Shown piece by piece: positions 17,107 to 26,212 of a stretch of DNA of 64,000 nt; position 1 is the stretch's first letter, and every line of letters begins with the position of its first letter. Under the pieces are notes generated by a model. The model was not told the DNA's origin. It saw only the letters and a list, made by a program, of their open reading frames with translations, and ran no database searches. Source of the stretch: Kluyvera sp040932435 (GTDB lineage: Bacteria > Pseudomonadota > Gammaproteobacteria > Enterobacterales > Enterobacteriaceae); NCBI RefSeq assembly GCF_040932435.1, contig NZ_JBFQGA010000004.1:248001-312000 (forward strand), given 5' to 3'. Position numbers and translations under genes: made by a program.

Positions 17107-18237
17107 ATGGCATACACCACTTTTTCACAGACGAAAAACGATCAGCTCAAAGAGCCGATGTTCTTTGGCCAGCCGGTCAACGTGGCACGCTACGACCAGC
17201 AAAAATATGACATCTTCGAAAAGCTGATTGAAAAACAGCTCTCCTTCTTCTGGCGTCCGGAAGAAGTTGACGTTTCCCGCGACCGCATCGATTACCAAGC
17301 GCTGCCGGAACACGAAAAGCATATTTTCATCAGCAACCTGAAATATCAGACCCTGCTGGACTCCATTCAGGGCCGTAGCCCGAACGTCGCGCTGCTGCCG
17401 CTGATTTCCATTCCAGAGCTGGAAACTTGGGTTGAAACGTGGGCATTTTCGGAAACCATCCACTCACGCTCTTACACCCACATCATCCGCAATATCGTTA
17501 ACGATCCGGCGATTGTCTTTGATGACATCGTCACCAACGAACAGATCCAAAAACGTGCAGAAGGCATCTCCAGCTATTACGACGAGCTGATTGAAATGAC
17601 CAGCTACTGGCACCTACTGGGCGTTGGCACACACACCGTTAACGGCAAAACTATCACCGTCGACCTGCGCGAGCTGAAGAAAAAGCTCTACGTTTGTCTG
17701 ATGAGCGTTAACGCGCTGGAAGCGATTCGCTTCTACGTCAGCTTCGCTTGCTCGTTCGCCTTCGCTGAACGCGAGCTGATGGAGGGCAACGCCAAGATTA
17801 TCCGCCTGATTGCCCGCGACGAAGCGCTGCACCTGACCGGCACTCAGCATATGCTGAACCTGTTGCGCAGCGGCGTAGACGACCCAGAAATGGCAGACAT
17901 TGCTGAAGAGTGTAAGCAAGAGTGCTACGACCTGTTCGTGCAGGCCGCGGTGCAGGAAAAAGAGTGGGCTGAATATCTGTTCCGTGACGGCTCGATGATT
18001 GGCCTGAATAAAGACATTCTGTGCCAGTATATTGAGTACATTACCAACATCCGTATGCAGGCGGTTGGCCTGGATCTGCCGTTCCAGACCCGTTCTAACC
18101 CGATTCCGTGGATCAACACCTGGCTGGTGTCCGATAACGTTCAGGTGGCACCGCAGGAAGTGGAAGTCAGCTCGTACCTGGTTGGCCAGATTGACGCGGA
18201 AGTCGATACTGACGATCTCAGCAACTTCCAGCTCTAA
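17107..18237 (+). CDS. nrdB: Ribonucleoside-diphosphate reductase class Ia, beta subunit
   Basis: NrdB carries the di-iron centre and the stable tyrosyl radical that starts catalysis in NrdA. From ATG 17107 it has 376 residues, the E. coli length. Metal ligands and the radical tyrosine are recognisable in SETIHSRSYTH (Glu, His, Tyr) and in the second half-site ARDEALHLTGTQH (Glu, His). The C-terminal tail ending in DDLSNFQL is the segment that docks on NrdA. The stop overlaps the yfaE start (TAATG), so the two are translationally coupled. Confidence 0.98.
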   Translation: MAYTTFSQTKNDQLKEPMFFGQPVNVARYDQQKYDIFEKLIEKQLSFFWRPEEVDVSRDRIDYQALPEHEKHIFISNLKYQTLLDSIQGRSPNVALLPLISIPELETWVETWAFSETIHSRSYTHIIRNIVNDPAIVFDDIVTNEQIQKRAEGISSYYDELIEMTSYWHLLGVGTHTVNGKTITVDLRELKKKLYVCLMSVNALEAIRFYVSFACSFAFAERELMEGNAKIIRLIARDEALHLTGTQHMLNLLRSGVDDPEMADIAEECKQECYDLFVQAAVQEKEWAEYLFRDGSMIGLNKDILCQYIEYITNIRMQAVGLDLPFQTRSNPIPWINTWLVSDNVQVAPQEVEVSSYLVGQIDAEVDTDDLSNFQL

Positions 18238-18491
18238 TGAGCCGCGTCTTTCTGCGCATCTCTGGCACACGTTTACAGTGCCAGGATGAACACCCGTCCC
18301 TGCTGGCGGCGCTGGAATCTCATAACGTTGAGGTGGAATACCAGTGCCGCGAAGGCTACTGCGGCTCCTGCCGCTGCCGTTTAGTGTCTGGTCAGGTTGA
18401 CTGGCTAACCGAACCGCTAGCCTTCATTCAGCCGGGCGAAATTTTGCCTTGCTGCTGCAAGGCAAAAGGCGATATTGAAATCGAGATGTAA
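18237..18491 (+). CDS. yfaE: 2Fe-2S ferredoxin that maintains the NrdB cofactor
   Basis: YfaE supplies electrons for assembly and repair of the diferric-tyrosyl radical of NrdB. The 84 residues equal the E. coli protein. The plant-type [2Fe-2S] ligands are CREGYCGSC with a distal cysteine in ILPCCCKAKG. The start ATG shares its first base with the nrdB stop codon, indicating one mRNA. Confidence 0.95.
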   Translation: MSRVFLRISGTRLQCQDEHPSLLAALESHNVEVEYQCREGYCGSCRCRLVSGQVDWLTEPLAFIQPGEILPCCCKAKGDIEIEM

Positions 18492-18508
18492 TATCGCCTT
18501 ACCCACCC

Positions 18509-18542
18509 CGTAGGCCGGGTAAGGCGAAGCCGCCGCCCGGCA
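18509..18542. repeat. REP element between yfaE and glpT
   Basis: GTAGGCCGGGTAAGGCGAAG followed by CCGCCGCCCGGCA is a GC-rich REP palindrome variant. It lies between the convergent 3' ends of yfaE and glpT and abuts the glpT stop. In E. coli this gap holds inaA and glpQ, which are absent here. Confidence 0.8.
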
Positions 18543-18545
18543 AAC

Positions 18546-19898
18546 TTATCGTTTACGCGCCAGCATTTCCTCGTGATGCCGTTTCTCGCCGATCATCACC
18601 ACAATCAGCAGTAACACCGCCAGCACGCTGCCACCAATCATCACCATAAAGCCACCGTCCCAACCGAAGAAATCGACGGTATAGCCAACGATGGCACTTG
18701 CCGCAACCGACCCGCCCAGATAGCCAAACAGGCCGGTAAAGCCCGCCGCCGTTCCCGCCGCTTTCTTCGGTGCCAGCTCAAGCGCGTGCAGACCAATCAG
18801 CATCACCGGACCGTAAATCAGGAAGCCAATCACAATCATACAAATCATATCTACGTGCGGATTGCCCGGCGGGTTGAGCCAATAAACCACCGTAGCGATG
18901 GTCACCAAGGTCATAAAGAACACGCCTGTAGCGCCACGGTTGCCTTTAAATACCTTGTCCGACATCCAGCCGCAAATCAGCGTTCCCGGAATACCTGCGT
19001 ACTCATACAGGAAGTACGCCCAAGAAGATTTATCCAGCGCGAAGTGCTTCACCTCTTTTAAGTAGGTTGGCGACCAGTCAAGAATGCCGTAGCGCAGCAG
19101 ATAGACAAACACGTTCGCCACTGCGATGTACCACAGCAGTTTGTTGGGCAGGACGTATTTCATGAAGATCTGTTTGGCGGTCAGCTCTTCTTCATTCTGT
19201 TCGCTGTAATCGTCCGGATAGTCATTTTTATACTCTTCAATCGGCGGCAGACCACAGGATTGCGGGGTATCGCGCATCAGCGCAAAGGCAATGATCGCCA
19301 CGACAATTGCGCCAAAAGCCGGCATATACAGCGCCGCTTTCCAGTCGTTAAACCACGCCATCCCCAGCAAGAACAGCAGCGGAGGAATACCGCCGCCAAC
19401 GTTATGCGCACAGTTCCACACCGAAACGATACCGCCGCGCTCTTTCTGCGACCACCAGTGCACCATCGTCCGTCCACACGGAGGCCAGCCCATTCCCTGG
19501 AACCAACCGCAGAGGAACAGCAGCACGAACATTATCGCAATACTGGACGTTGCCCATGGCACAAAGCCCATAAACAGCATTACCGCCGCCGCCATAATCA
19601 ACCCGGCAGGCAGGAATACACGCGGATTTGAGCGGTCCGATACCGAGCCCATTATAAATTTCGAAAAACCGTAGGCGATAGAGATCCCGGACAGCGCAAA
19701 ACCTAAATCCCCGCGAGAAAAGCCCTGCTCAACCAGATACGGCATCGCCAGCGCAAAGTTTTTACGCACCAGATAATAGGCGGCATAGCCGAAGAAAATA
19801 CCGAGGAAGATTTGCAAACGCAGGCGACGATAGTGGGGGTCGATCTCGGCTGCAGGCAGACGCGCCCGATGCGGTGAAGGTTTGAAGATACTGAGCAT
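18546..19898 (-). CDS. glpT: Glycerol-3-phosphate/phosphate antiporter
   Basis: GlpT is a 12-helix inner-membrane MFS antiporter that imports glycerol-3-phosphate against inorganic phosphate; it is also the main route of fosfomycin entry. From ATG 19898, preceded by GGAGG, it has 450 residues (E. coli 452). Organophosphate:Pi antiporter signatures are present, including FFGYAAYYLVRKNFALAMP (with the substrate Arg) and GWFQGMGWPPCGRTMVHWW. Divergent from glpABC across a shared GlpR/CRP region. Unlike E. coli, no glpQ follows. No disrupting change seen. Confidence 0.97.
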   Translation of the reverse strand: MLSIFKPSPHRARLPAAEIDPHYRRLRLQIFLGIFFGYAAYYLVRKNFALAMPYLVEQGFSRGDLGFALSGISIAYGFSKFIMGSVSDRSNPRVFLPAGLIMAAAVMLFMGFVPWATSSIAIMFVLLFLCGWFQGMGWPPCGRTMVHWWSQKERGGIVSVWNCAHNVGGGIPPLLFLLGMAWFNDWKAALYMPAFGAIVVAIIAFALMRDTPQSCGLPPIEEYKNDYPDDYSEQNEEELTAKQIFMKYVLPNKLLWYIAVANVFVYLLRYGILDWSPTYLKEVKHFALDKSSWAYFLYEYAGIPGTLICGWMSDKVFKGNRGATGVFFMTLVTIATVVYWLNPPGNPHVDMICMIVIGFLIYGPVMLIGLHALELAPKKAAGTAAGFTGLFGYLGGSVAASAIVGYTVDFFGWDGGFMVMIGGSVLAVLLLIVVMIGEKRHHEEMLARKR

Positions 19899-19988
19899 AA
19901 TAGCCTCCGTGGCCATGTTTTTATTACCGGGTATCACTGCACCGGTTCCAGAGAGGCGCTGATGTTAAAAAATCACGGCGATTGTTAC

Positions 19989-20004
19989 TGTGAAACAACG
20001 CACA
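19989..20004. promoter_or_regulatory. Candidate CRP site in the glpT–glpA divergent region
   Basis: TGTGAAACAACGCACA matches the CRP consensus TGTGA-N6-TCACA with one mismatch. It sits about 91 bases upstream of the glpT start and 145 upstream of glpA, so it could activate either or both. CRP control of glp genes is established in E. coli. Confidence 0.65.
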
Positions 20005-20078
20005 GACTGTTACAGAAATATGACAAAATGCGTAGAAACACGCACGAAATCACGTTTTATTTTCGTTGAACGCTCGAT

Positions 20079-20138
20079 TATGTTCGAAATCAAACAATCC
20101 ACGTTATTAATGTGGCTAAATGGTAAAAAACGAACATA
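20079..20138. promoter_or_regulatory. GlpR operator half-sites upstream of glpA
   Basis: TATGTTCGAAATCAAACAAT (20079-20098) has a perfect left half of the GlpR consensus WATGTTCGWTWWCGAACATW, and AATGGTAAAAAACGAACATA (20119-20138) has a perfect right half. They are 40 bp apart and end 10 bases before the glpA start. GlpR represses glp genes in the absence of glycerol-3-phosphate. Confidence 0.7.
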
Positions 20139-20148
20139 AGGGAACACA

Positions 20149-21777
20149 ATGACAATCCGCGATCCCCAAGACAGCGATGTGATTATCATTGGCGGCGGAG
20201 CCACCGGAGCCGGTATCGCCCGTGACTGTGCGCTACGCGGCTTGAAGGTCGTACTGGTTGAACGCTTCGATATCGCCACTGGCGCGACCGGCCGCAACCA
20301 CGGATTGCTGCACAGCGGCGCGCGCTACGCGGTGACCGACAGCGAGTCCGCCCGCGAATGTATCAGCGAAAATCAAATCCTACGCCGTATCGCCCGCCAT
20401 TGTATTGAACCGGCCAACGGCCTGTTTATCACCCTGCCCGAAGATGACATGGCCTACCAGCAGCGCTTTATTAACGCTTGTCTCAATGCCGGAATTCAGG
20501 CCGACGCAATAGAACCGGCGCTGGCAAGACGCCTTGAACCGGCAGTCAATCCGGCGCTTATCGGTGCGGTTCGCGTGCCGGACGGCACCGTTGATCCCTT
20601 CCGCCTCACTGCCGCCAACATGCTTGATGCTCGTGAACACGGCGCCACTATTCTCACCGGCCATCAAGTCACGGGGTTAATTCGCCAAGGTGACCGGGTA
20701 CGTGGCGTAACCCTTTATCATCCGGCCCGTGGCGAAACGCGCGAGCTGTATGCCCCGGTGGTGGTCAATGCCGCCGGGATCTGGGGACAGCGGATTGCGG
20801 AATATGCCGACTTGAGCATCCGCATGTTCCCGGCGAAAGGCTCGCTGCTGATTTTCGAAAACCGCATTAACCAGCAGGTTATCAACCGCTGTCGACCACC
20901 GGCAGACGCCGATATTCTGGTTCCCGGTGATACCATCTCGCTGATTGGCACCACCTCCACCCACATTGACTATCGCGATATTGATAGCTGCCGCGTCACC
21001 GCAGACGAAGTGGACATTCTGCTGCGCGAAGGGGAAAAACTGGCCCCGGCTATCGCCAGCACGCGCATTTTACGCGCCTACTGCGGGGTACGTCCGTTAG
21101 TCGCCAGCGATGATGACCCAAGCGGTCGCAACGTCAGCCGGGGGATAGTGCTACTCGACCACGCGGAACGTGACGGTTTAGAAGGGTTTATCACCATTAC
21201 CGGCGGCAAACTAATGACCTACCGCCTGATGGCCGAATGGGCCACCGACGCCGTCTGTCGCAAACTCAATCACACTCGCCCGTGCACCACCGCCGAAACG
21301 CCGTTACCCGGTTCACAAGAACCCACGGAAAAGACGCTGCAACGGATGATTTCGCTACCCGCGCCGCTGCGCGGTTCTGCGGTCTATCGCCACGGTGACC
21401 GCACGCCATCATGGCTGGGCAACAGCCGTCTGCATCGTAGCGTGGTGTGCGAATGCGAAGCCGTCACCGCCGGTGAAGTGCAGTACGCCGTCGAGAACCT
21501 AGAGGTCAATAGCCTGCTGGATCTACGCCGCCGCACCCGCGTCGGCATGGGCACCTGCCAGGGCGAACTGTGTGCCTGCCGGGCCAGTGGCCTGTTGCAA
21601 CGCTTTAACGTGACCCAAACAACCCAAACGCTGACGCAGCTATCCGAGTTTCTTAACGAACGCTGGAAAGGGGTCGAGCCTATTGCCTGGGGCGACGCGC
21701 TGCGCGAAAGCGAACTGACCCGCTGGGTCTATCTCGGACTGTGCGGTTTACAAAAGGAGCCAGAAGATGAACTTTGA
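20149..21777 (+). CDS. glpA: Anaerobic glycerol-3-phosphate dehydrogenase subunit A
   Basis: Catalytic FAD subunit of the anaerobic glycerol-3-phosphate dehydrogenase, which oxidises G3P to DHAP and hands electrons through GlpB/GlpC to menaquinone. 542 residues, same as E. coli. The N-terminal dinucleotide fold reads IIIGGGATGAGIARD. A C-terminal BFD-like segment carries four cysteines (CECEAV, GTCQGELCAC), expected for a [2Fe-2S] site. Its last 11 bases overlap glpB, so the two are translationally coupled. Confidence 0.97.
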   Translation: MTIRDPQDSDVIIIGGGATGAGIARDCALRGLKVVLVERFDIATGATGRNHGLLHSGARYAVTDSESARECISENQILRRIARHCIEPANGLFITLPEDDMAYQQRFINACLNAGIQADAIEPALARRLEPAVNPALIGAVRVPDGTVDPFRLTAANMLDAREHGATILTGHQVTGLIRQGDRVRGVTLYHPARGETRELYAPVVVNAAGIWGQRIAEYADLSIRMFPAKGSLLIFENRINQQVINRCRPPADADILVPGDTISLIGTTSTHIDYRDIDSCRVTADEVDILLREGEKLAPAIASTRILRAYCGVRPLVASDDDPSGRNVSRGIVLLDHAERDGLEGFITITGGKLMTYRLMAEWATDAVCRKLNHTRPCTTAETPLPGSQEPTEKTLQRMISLPAPLRGSAVYRHGDRTPSWLGNSRLHRSVVCECEAVTAGEVQYAVENLEVNSLLDLRRRTRVGMGTCQGELCACRASGLLQRFNVTQTTQTLTQLSEFLNERWKGVEPIAWGDALRESELTRWVYLGLCGLQKEPEDEL

Positions 21778-23026
21778 TTGCGCGATCGTCGGCGGCGGAC
21801 TGGCAGGTTTACTCTGCGGGCTACAGCTGCAAAAATCCGGATTACGCTGCGCCATCATCAGCCGTGGTCAGAGCGCACTGCACTTCTCCTCGGGCTCACT
21901 GGATTTATTAAGCGCCCTGCCCGATGGACAACCGGTCAGCGATCCTTCGCAAGGGCTAGCACAACTGGCTGAACAATCTCCAAATCACCCTTATAGCCGT
22001 CTCGGTGCTTCCCGCGTGCTGCAATATGCCCGTCAAACCCAAGCGCTGCTGGCAGAATGCGGGATGACGATGGTGGGCGAAGCCGCACAATCTCATCAGC
22101 GGATAACCCCGCTGGGCACCCAACGGACGGCTTGGCTTAGCCCTCCGGAAGTACCGCTGGCTCCGCTTGCCGGCCAGCGTTTTTGCGTGGTAGGTATCAG
22201 CGGATTTCTCGATTTTCAACCGCATCTGGCGGCAGGAAAGCTGCAGCAGCCGGGAATACAGGTTGAAACCGCCGAGATTGACCTGCCGGAACTGGACGCG
22301 CTACGGGAAAACCCAACCGAATTTCGTGCGGTGAATATTGCCCGCGTGCTGGACAATCAAACCCACTGGTCGGCATTACATCAGGCACTGCTGCCGCTGT
22401 GTGAAGGCCACGATGCGCTGCTCATGCCCGCCTGTTTTGGCCTGCGCGACAGCACGCTGTTCGACTGGCTGAACGCGAATCTCCCCTGTCCGCTGCATTT
22501 AGTGCCCACTCTGCCGCCATCGGTTCCCGGCATGCGTCTGCATGCGGCGCTCATGCGGCAATTTGTCGCCGAGGGCGGTATCTGGATGGCGGGTGATGAG
22601 GTCAAGCAGATAGATCATGCCAACGGCACCGTCAGCGCCATCTGGACGCGCAATCACGGTGACATTCCGCTGCGCCCGCGCTATGCGGTGCTCGCTAGCG
22701 GCAGCTTTTTCAGCAACGGTCTGAGCGCCGGTAGACAAAGCATTCGCGAATCCATTATGGGGCTGGATACTCTGCAACCCACGCCGCGTGCCCAGTGGTA
22801 TCGCCATGATTTCTTTGCCTCACAGCCGTGGCAGCAGTCAGGCGTCATTGTTGACGATGCCCTGCACCCTGCACTGAATGGCATTTCGTTCAGCAACCTG
22901 TTCGCTATTGGCTCAGTATTGGGCGGTTTTGATCCTATCGCTCAAGGCTGCGGTGGCGGCGTCTGCGCGGTCACCGCGCTGCATGCCGCCGAGCAGATAA
23001 ATCGTTTAGCTGGAGGTCAGGCATGA
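21767..23026 (+). CDS. glpB: Anaerobic glycerol-3-phosphate dehydrogenase subunit B
   Basis: GlpB is the flavoprotein subunit that links GlpA to the membrane anchor GlpC. 419 residues, same as E. coli. It begins with the flavin fold CAIVGGGLAGLLCGLQL and ends with the FAD-dependent oxidoreductase segment GSVLGGFDPIAQGCGGGVC. It overlaps glpA at its start and glpC at its end (ATGA), a tight three-gene operon. Confidence 0.96.
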   Translation: MNFDCAIVGGGLAGLLCGLQLQKSGLRCAIISRGQSALHFSSGSLDLLSALPDGQPVSDPSQGLAQLAEQSPNHPYSRLGASRVLQYARQTQALLAECGMTMVGEAAQSHQRITPLGTQRTAWLSPPEVPLAPLAGQRFCVVGISGFLDFQPHLAAGKLQQPGIQVETAEIDLPELDALRENPTEFRAVNIARVLDNQTHWSALHQALLPLCEGHDALLMPACFGLRDSTLFDWLNANLPCPLHLVPTLPPSVPGMRLHAALMRQFVAEGGIWMAGDEVKQIDHANGTVSAIWTRNHGDIPLRPRYAVLASGSFFSNGLSAGRQSIRESIMGLDTLQPTPRAQWYRHDFFASQPWQQSGVIVDDALHPALNGISFSNLFAIGSVLGGFDPIAQGCGGGVCAVTALHAAEQINRLAGGQA

Positions 23027-24234
23027 GCCAGCAAAGTTTTGAAAACTGCATCAAATGCACCGTCTGCACCACCGTCTGCCCGGTCAGCCGCGTTAATCCA
23101 CGTTATCCAGGGCCAAAACAGGCCGGGCCAGACGGAGAGCGGCTGAGGCGTAAAGATGGCGCGCTGTACGATGAAGCGCTGAAATACTGCATTAACTGCA
23201 AACGCTGTGAAGTTGCCTGCCCATCGGACGTAAAAATTGGCGATATCATCCAGCGCGCCCGCGCCGACTACGGTCAGCAAAAGCCGGGACTGCGCGATGC
23301 TATCCTCAGCCATACCGACCTGATGGGCACGCTTTCCACACCGTTTGCCCCTCTGGTCAACGCTGCCACCGGCCTGAAACCGGTGCAAAAACTGCTGGAT
23401 GCGGCGCTAAAAATCGACCACCGCCGCAGTCTGCCGAAATATTCGTGGGGCACCTTTCGCCACCGCTATCAACGAATTGCTTCGCAACAGGCGCAGTTCG
23501 CCGAACAGGTCGCTTTTTTCCACGGTTGTTTCGTCAACTACAACCATCCTCAGCTCGGGCTGGATCTCATCAAAGTGATGAATGCGATGGGCATTGGCGT
23601 GCAGTTGCTGAGCAAAGAAAAGTGCTGCGGCGTGCCGCTGATAGCCAACGGCTTTTTCGATAAAGCCCGGCGGCAGGCACAGAGTAACGTCACCTCCCTG
23701 CGCGAAGCCATCGGCGATAAGGGGCTGCCGGTAGTGGCGACCTCCTCCACCTGCACCTTCACCCTGCGCGATGAATATCCGCACCTGCTGGAAGTGGATA
23801 ATCACGACCTGCGCGACAACATCGAGCTGGCAACCCGCTGGCTGTGGCGCAGGCTTGACCAAGGCGCAGAGCTACCGCTTCAGGCGCTGCCGCTGAAGGT
23901 GGTTTATCACACGCCGTGTCATATGGAGAAAATGGGCTGGTCGCTGTACACGCTGGAACTGCTGCGACGTATCCCCGGAATTGAGCTACAGGTGCTGGAG
24001 TCCCAATGCTGCGGCATTGCCGGAACCTACGGATTCAAATCGGAGAACTACCCGACGTCCCAAGCGATAGGCGCACCGCTGTTTGCACAAATAGAAGAGA
24101 GTGATGCAGACCTAGTGATAACGGATTGCGAAACCTGTAAATGGCAAATTGAGATGTCCACCAGCAAACGCTGTGAACATCCAATTTCTCTGCTGGCACA
24201 GGCGCTTACAGCACCTGCGAATCCACCACATTAA
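23023..24234 (+). CDS. glpC: Anaerobic glycerol-3-phosphate dehydrogenase subunit C
   Basis: GlpC anchors the complex to the inner membrane and carries electrons by iron-sulfur clusters to quinone. 403 residues, slightly longer than E. coli (396) because of a C-terminal extension. Two [4Fe-4S] motifs lie near the N-terminus (CIKCTVCTTVCPV, CINCKRCEVACPS), followed by two CCG domains (KEKCCGVP, SQCCGIAG). The 3' end overlaps the convergent yfaY gene by 29 bp, so the extension is antisense to yfaY's last codons. Confidence 0.96.
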   Translation: MSQQSFENCIKCTVCTTVCPVSRVNPRYPGPKQAGPDGERLRRKDGALYDEALKYCINCKRCEVACPSDVKIGDIIQRARADYGQQKPGLRDAILSHTDLMGTLSTPFAPLVNAATGLKPVQKLLDAALKIDHRRSLPKYSWGTFRHRYQRIASQQAQFAEQVAFFHGCFVNYNHPQLGLDLIKVMNAMGIGVQLLSKEKCCGVPLIANGFFDKARRQAQSNVTSLREAIGDKGLPVVATSSTCTFTLRDEYPHLLEVDNHDLRDNIELATRWLWRRLDQGAELPLQALPLKVVYHTPCHMEKMGWSLYTLELLRRIPGIELQVLESQCCGIAGTYGFKSENYPTSQAIGAPLFAQIEESDADLVITDCETCKWQIEMSTSKRCEHPISLLAQALTAPANPPH

Positions 24235-25402
24235 TCCAGCCGTGTTCGCTGGCAATCGGACGTCCGTTCAGCCAGCGACGCAGCATGTTTAACGCCATCA
24301 TCGCACAGACTTCCTGACGCACCTCCAGACTGTGGCGCGGATTATTGATCTTTAGCTGCAGCGCGTAGGTATGTTCAGCGGTGGAGAGCGCAATATTGAT
24401 GTGCTCTGATTCCAAACCGCTCACCGCCAACGCTAATCCTGCAAAGTGGCTCACCCGTCGTTCCGCCGCCCAGCGCGCGGTATGCGCCAGCGTTTCATCC
24501 TGTGGCGGCACCACTTCACTGGCCAGTAGCGGCGCACCCGCCCGGGAAAGCTGGAGCGCCAGTAGCCCGCTGGTGAACTGCTCGCTTAACGTCAGGCTGA
24601 GCTGCTTTTCTTTCAGCACCCGCGCTATCTGCGCCGGCAGCCCTTCTGTGCCTTCAAAAATCAGGTTTTCACCCGCCACTTTCTGCACTTCCGGCCACAG
24701 CGCCAGCATCGCGTCATGGTGTTCCGCAGGTCCGGTGAGTTTCAGTTCGATAATCGGCATTGAAGAGCGGTAGCCCATGGTGACACCGGGCGGCAGATCA
24801 AGATGCTGCAGGCTTTGGGCGAGGTCGCTTTCAGAACGGCCAAAGGTGGTCAAGCGCAGGCAGACCGGCGGCTCGCCGACAGGGTAACGCTTGCGGATCC
24901 GCGGCAGGATTTCACTTTCGACCATCACCTTAAATTCCGACGGCACGCCGGGGGTGAAAAACATCAGACAGCGGTTGAGCTTAACGGCGAATCCACAGGC
25001 GGTGCCGACCGGGTTATCAATCAGCTCGGCGCTGGCGGGAATTTCCGCCTGCTTACGGTTGCTCGGCGCCATGACTCGTCCACGCTCATTGAAAAAGCGC
25101 TCCATGCTCGCCAGCCACTCTTCGTGCAGAATAAGCGATTCGCCTTTGGCGGTCGCCGCCGCCAGCGCGCTTAAATCATCACTGGTCGGCCCTAGGCCAC
25201 CGTTCACAATCAGGATATCCGCCTGTGTGCTGCGCTCGCGCAAAATCGCGACCAAATCATCGAGATTATCGCCAACGGTGTTACGCCGGGACAGGGGAAT
25301 TCCATGCTGAAAACAAAAATCGGCAAGCCAGGCGGCGTTCGTATCGACAATCTGTCCCGATAAGACTTCGTCACCCGTAGACAGCATCTCAACCGTTATC
25401 AT
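24206..25402 (-). CDS. yfaY: CinA-like protein YfaY
   Basis: Member of the CinA family: an N-terminal MoaB/MogA-like domain (about 1-165) and a C-terminal PncC-like domain. In this family the full enzyme hydrolyses ADP-ribose and deamidates NMN; the E. coli YfaY paralogue is regarded as having a degenerate deamidase part, so activity here is unsure. I choose ATG 25402 (398 residues, E. coli about 400); a TTG four codons upstream is less likely. Signatures: LSTGDEVLSGQIVDTN, NGGLGPTSDDL, FFTPGVPSEF, MGYRSSMPIIEL. Convergent with glpC. Confidence 0.9.
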   Translation of the reverse strand: MITVEMLSTGDEVLSGQIVDTNAAWLADFCFQHGIPLSRRNTVGDNLDDLVAILRERSTQADILIVNGGLGPTSDDLSALAAATAKGESLILHEEWLASMERFFNERGRVMAPSNRKQAEIPASAELIDNPVGTACGFAVKLNRCLMFFTPGVPSEFKVMVESEILPRIRKRYPVGEPPVCLRLTTFGRSESDLAQSLQHLDLPPGVTMGYRSSMPIIELKLTGPAEHHDAMLALWPEVQKVAGENLIFEGTEGLPAQIARVLKEKQLSLTLSEQFTSGLLALQLSRAGAPLLASEVVPPQDETLAHTARWAAERRVSHFAGLALAVSGLESEHINIALSTAEHTYALQLKINNPRHSLEVRQEVCAMMALNMLRRWLNGRPIASEHGWINVVDSQVL

Positions 25403-25468
25403 TACTTTCTCCAATAAAAAGAGGACGTTTTACTATAACGCAGAGAAAGAATTTAAGAAGCGAAAACT

Positions 25469-25490
25469 GGCGCAGCGGTGCCGCCGCGCC
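25469..25490 (-). terminator. Probable terminator of yfaZ
   Basis: GGCGCAGCGG and CCGCCGCGCC pair with one mismatch around TG. Read on the minus strand the stem is followed by AGTTTTCG and lies just after the yfaZ stop. The U-run is short, so termination is likely but not certain. Confidence 0.5.
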
Positions 25491-25499
25491 GGAGGGAGA

Positions 25500-26042
25500 T
25501 TAGAACGATGCGCTCACGCCAACGTACGGGCCATCGGCCACGGTGTTGTCGCGGTGACCGTCTTTACCCGCGAGGTTCAGGTAGCGATAACCCGCTTCAA
25601 TGCTGATAGGACGCATAATGGTATAGCGCGCGCCCGCATTCGCTTCGGTGTAGCTTTCGATACCGCTGGAGAGTGAGTCTGGTGAGTAGTAGTACTCGCC
25701 GAACAGACGCAGGCTATCACCGATTTTCCACTGCAGGCCGCCACCAACCGCTGCCGCATAGCCGGAATCGCTGTCGTTAGGATCGGTGTAAACGGCTTTA
25801 CCGCCAACCGTCGCCATCAAAGGTCCCAGAGGGATATTCAGCCCCAAGCCCAAACCCGCAACGTCGCCGTCGTCATCGTTGTGCGTCCAGTTACCGGTTA
25901 ATGCAAGACCCGCAGTCTCAGTGCCGAGGCCAAAGCCTAGGTTGGTATAATCTTTACCCGCTTGGCCGTTAAAACTAACGGCGCTCGCTGACGCCGAAAC
26001 AAACATTAACCCCGCAAGGCCAAATAACACGCTTTTTTTCAT
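25500..26042 (-). CDS. yfaZ: YfaZ family outer-membrane protein
   Basis: A small predicted beta-barrel outer-membrane protein of unknown role. The start at 26042 follows AAAGGATTAAG and gives a signal peptide (MKKSVLFGLAGLMFVSASASA, cut after SASA); mature length about 159. The remainder alternates short polar and hydrophobic stretches and ends in SASF, a C-terminal Phe as expected for barrel assembly. Total 180 residues, the family size. In E. coli the ais–arn genes follow; here menE is next after 171 bp. Confidence 0.9.
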   Translation of the reverse strand: MKKSVLFGLAGLMFVSASASAVSFNGQAGKDYTNLGFGLGTETAGLALTGNWTHNDDDGDVAGLGLGLNIPLGPLMATVGGKAVYTDPNDSDSGYAAAVGGGLQWKIGDSLRLFGEYYYSPDSLSSGIESYTEANAGARYTIMRPISIEAGYRYLNLAGKDGHRDNTVADGPYVGVSASF

Positions 26043-26212
26043 CTTAATCCTTTCACGCAAATGCAAAAAATAAACGCCCACAATCTGCAGAATTGTACTG
26101 CGATACACTGAGGATTCAACGTCCTGAATAGGCAATAATCGCTAGGATTGTAACGAATTACGACCAATATATCAGCGATAATGATAATTAATATTTAATC
26201 AATTGAGTGGGG

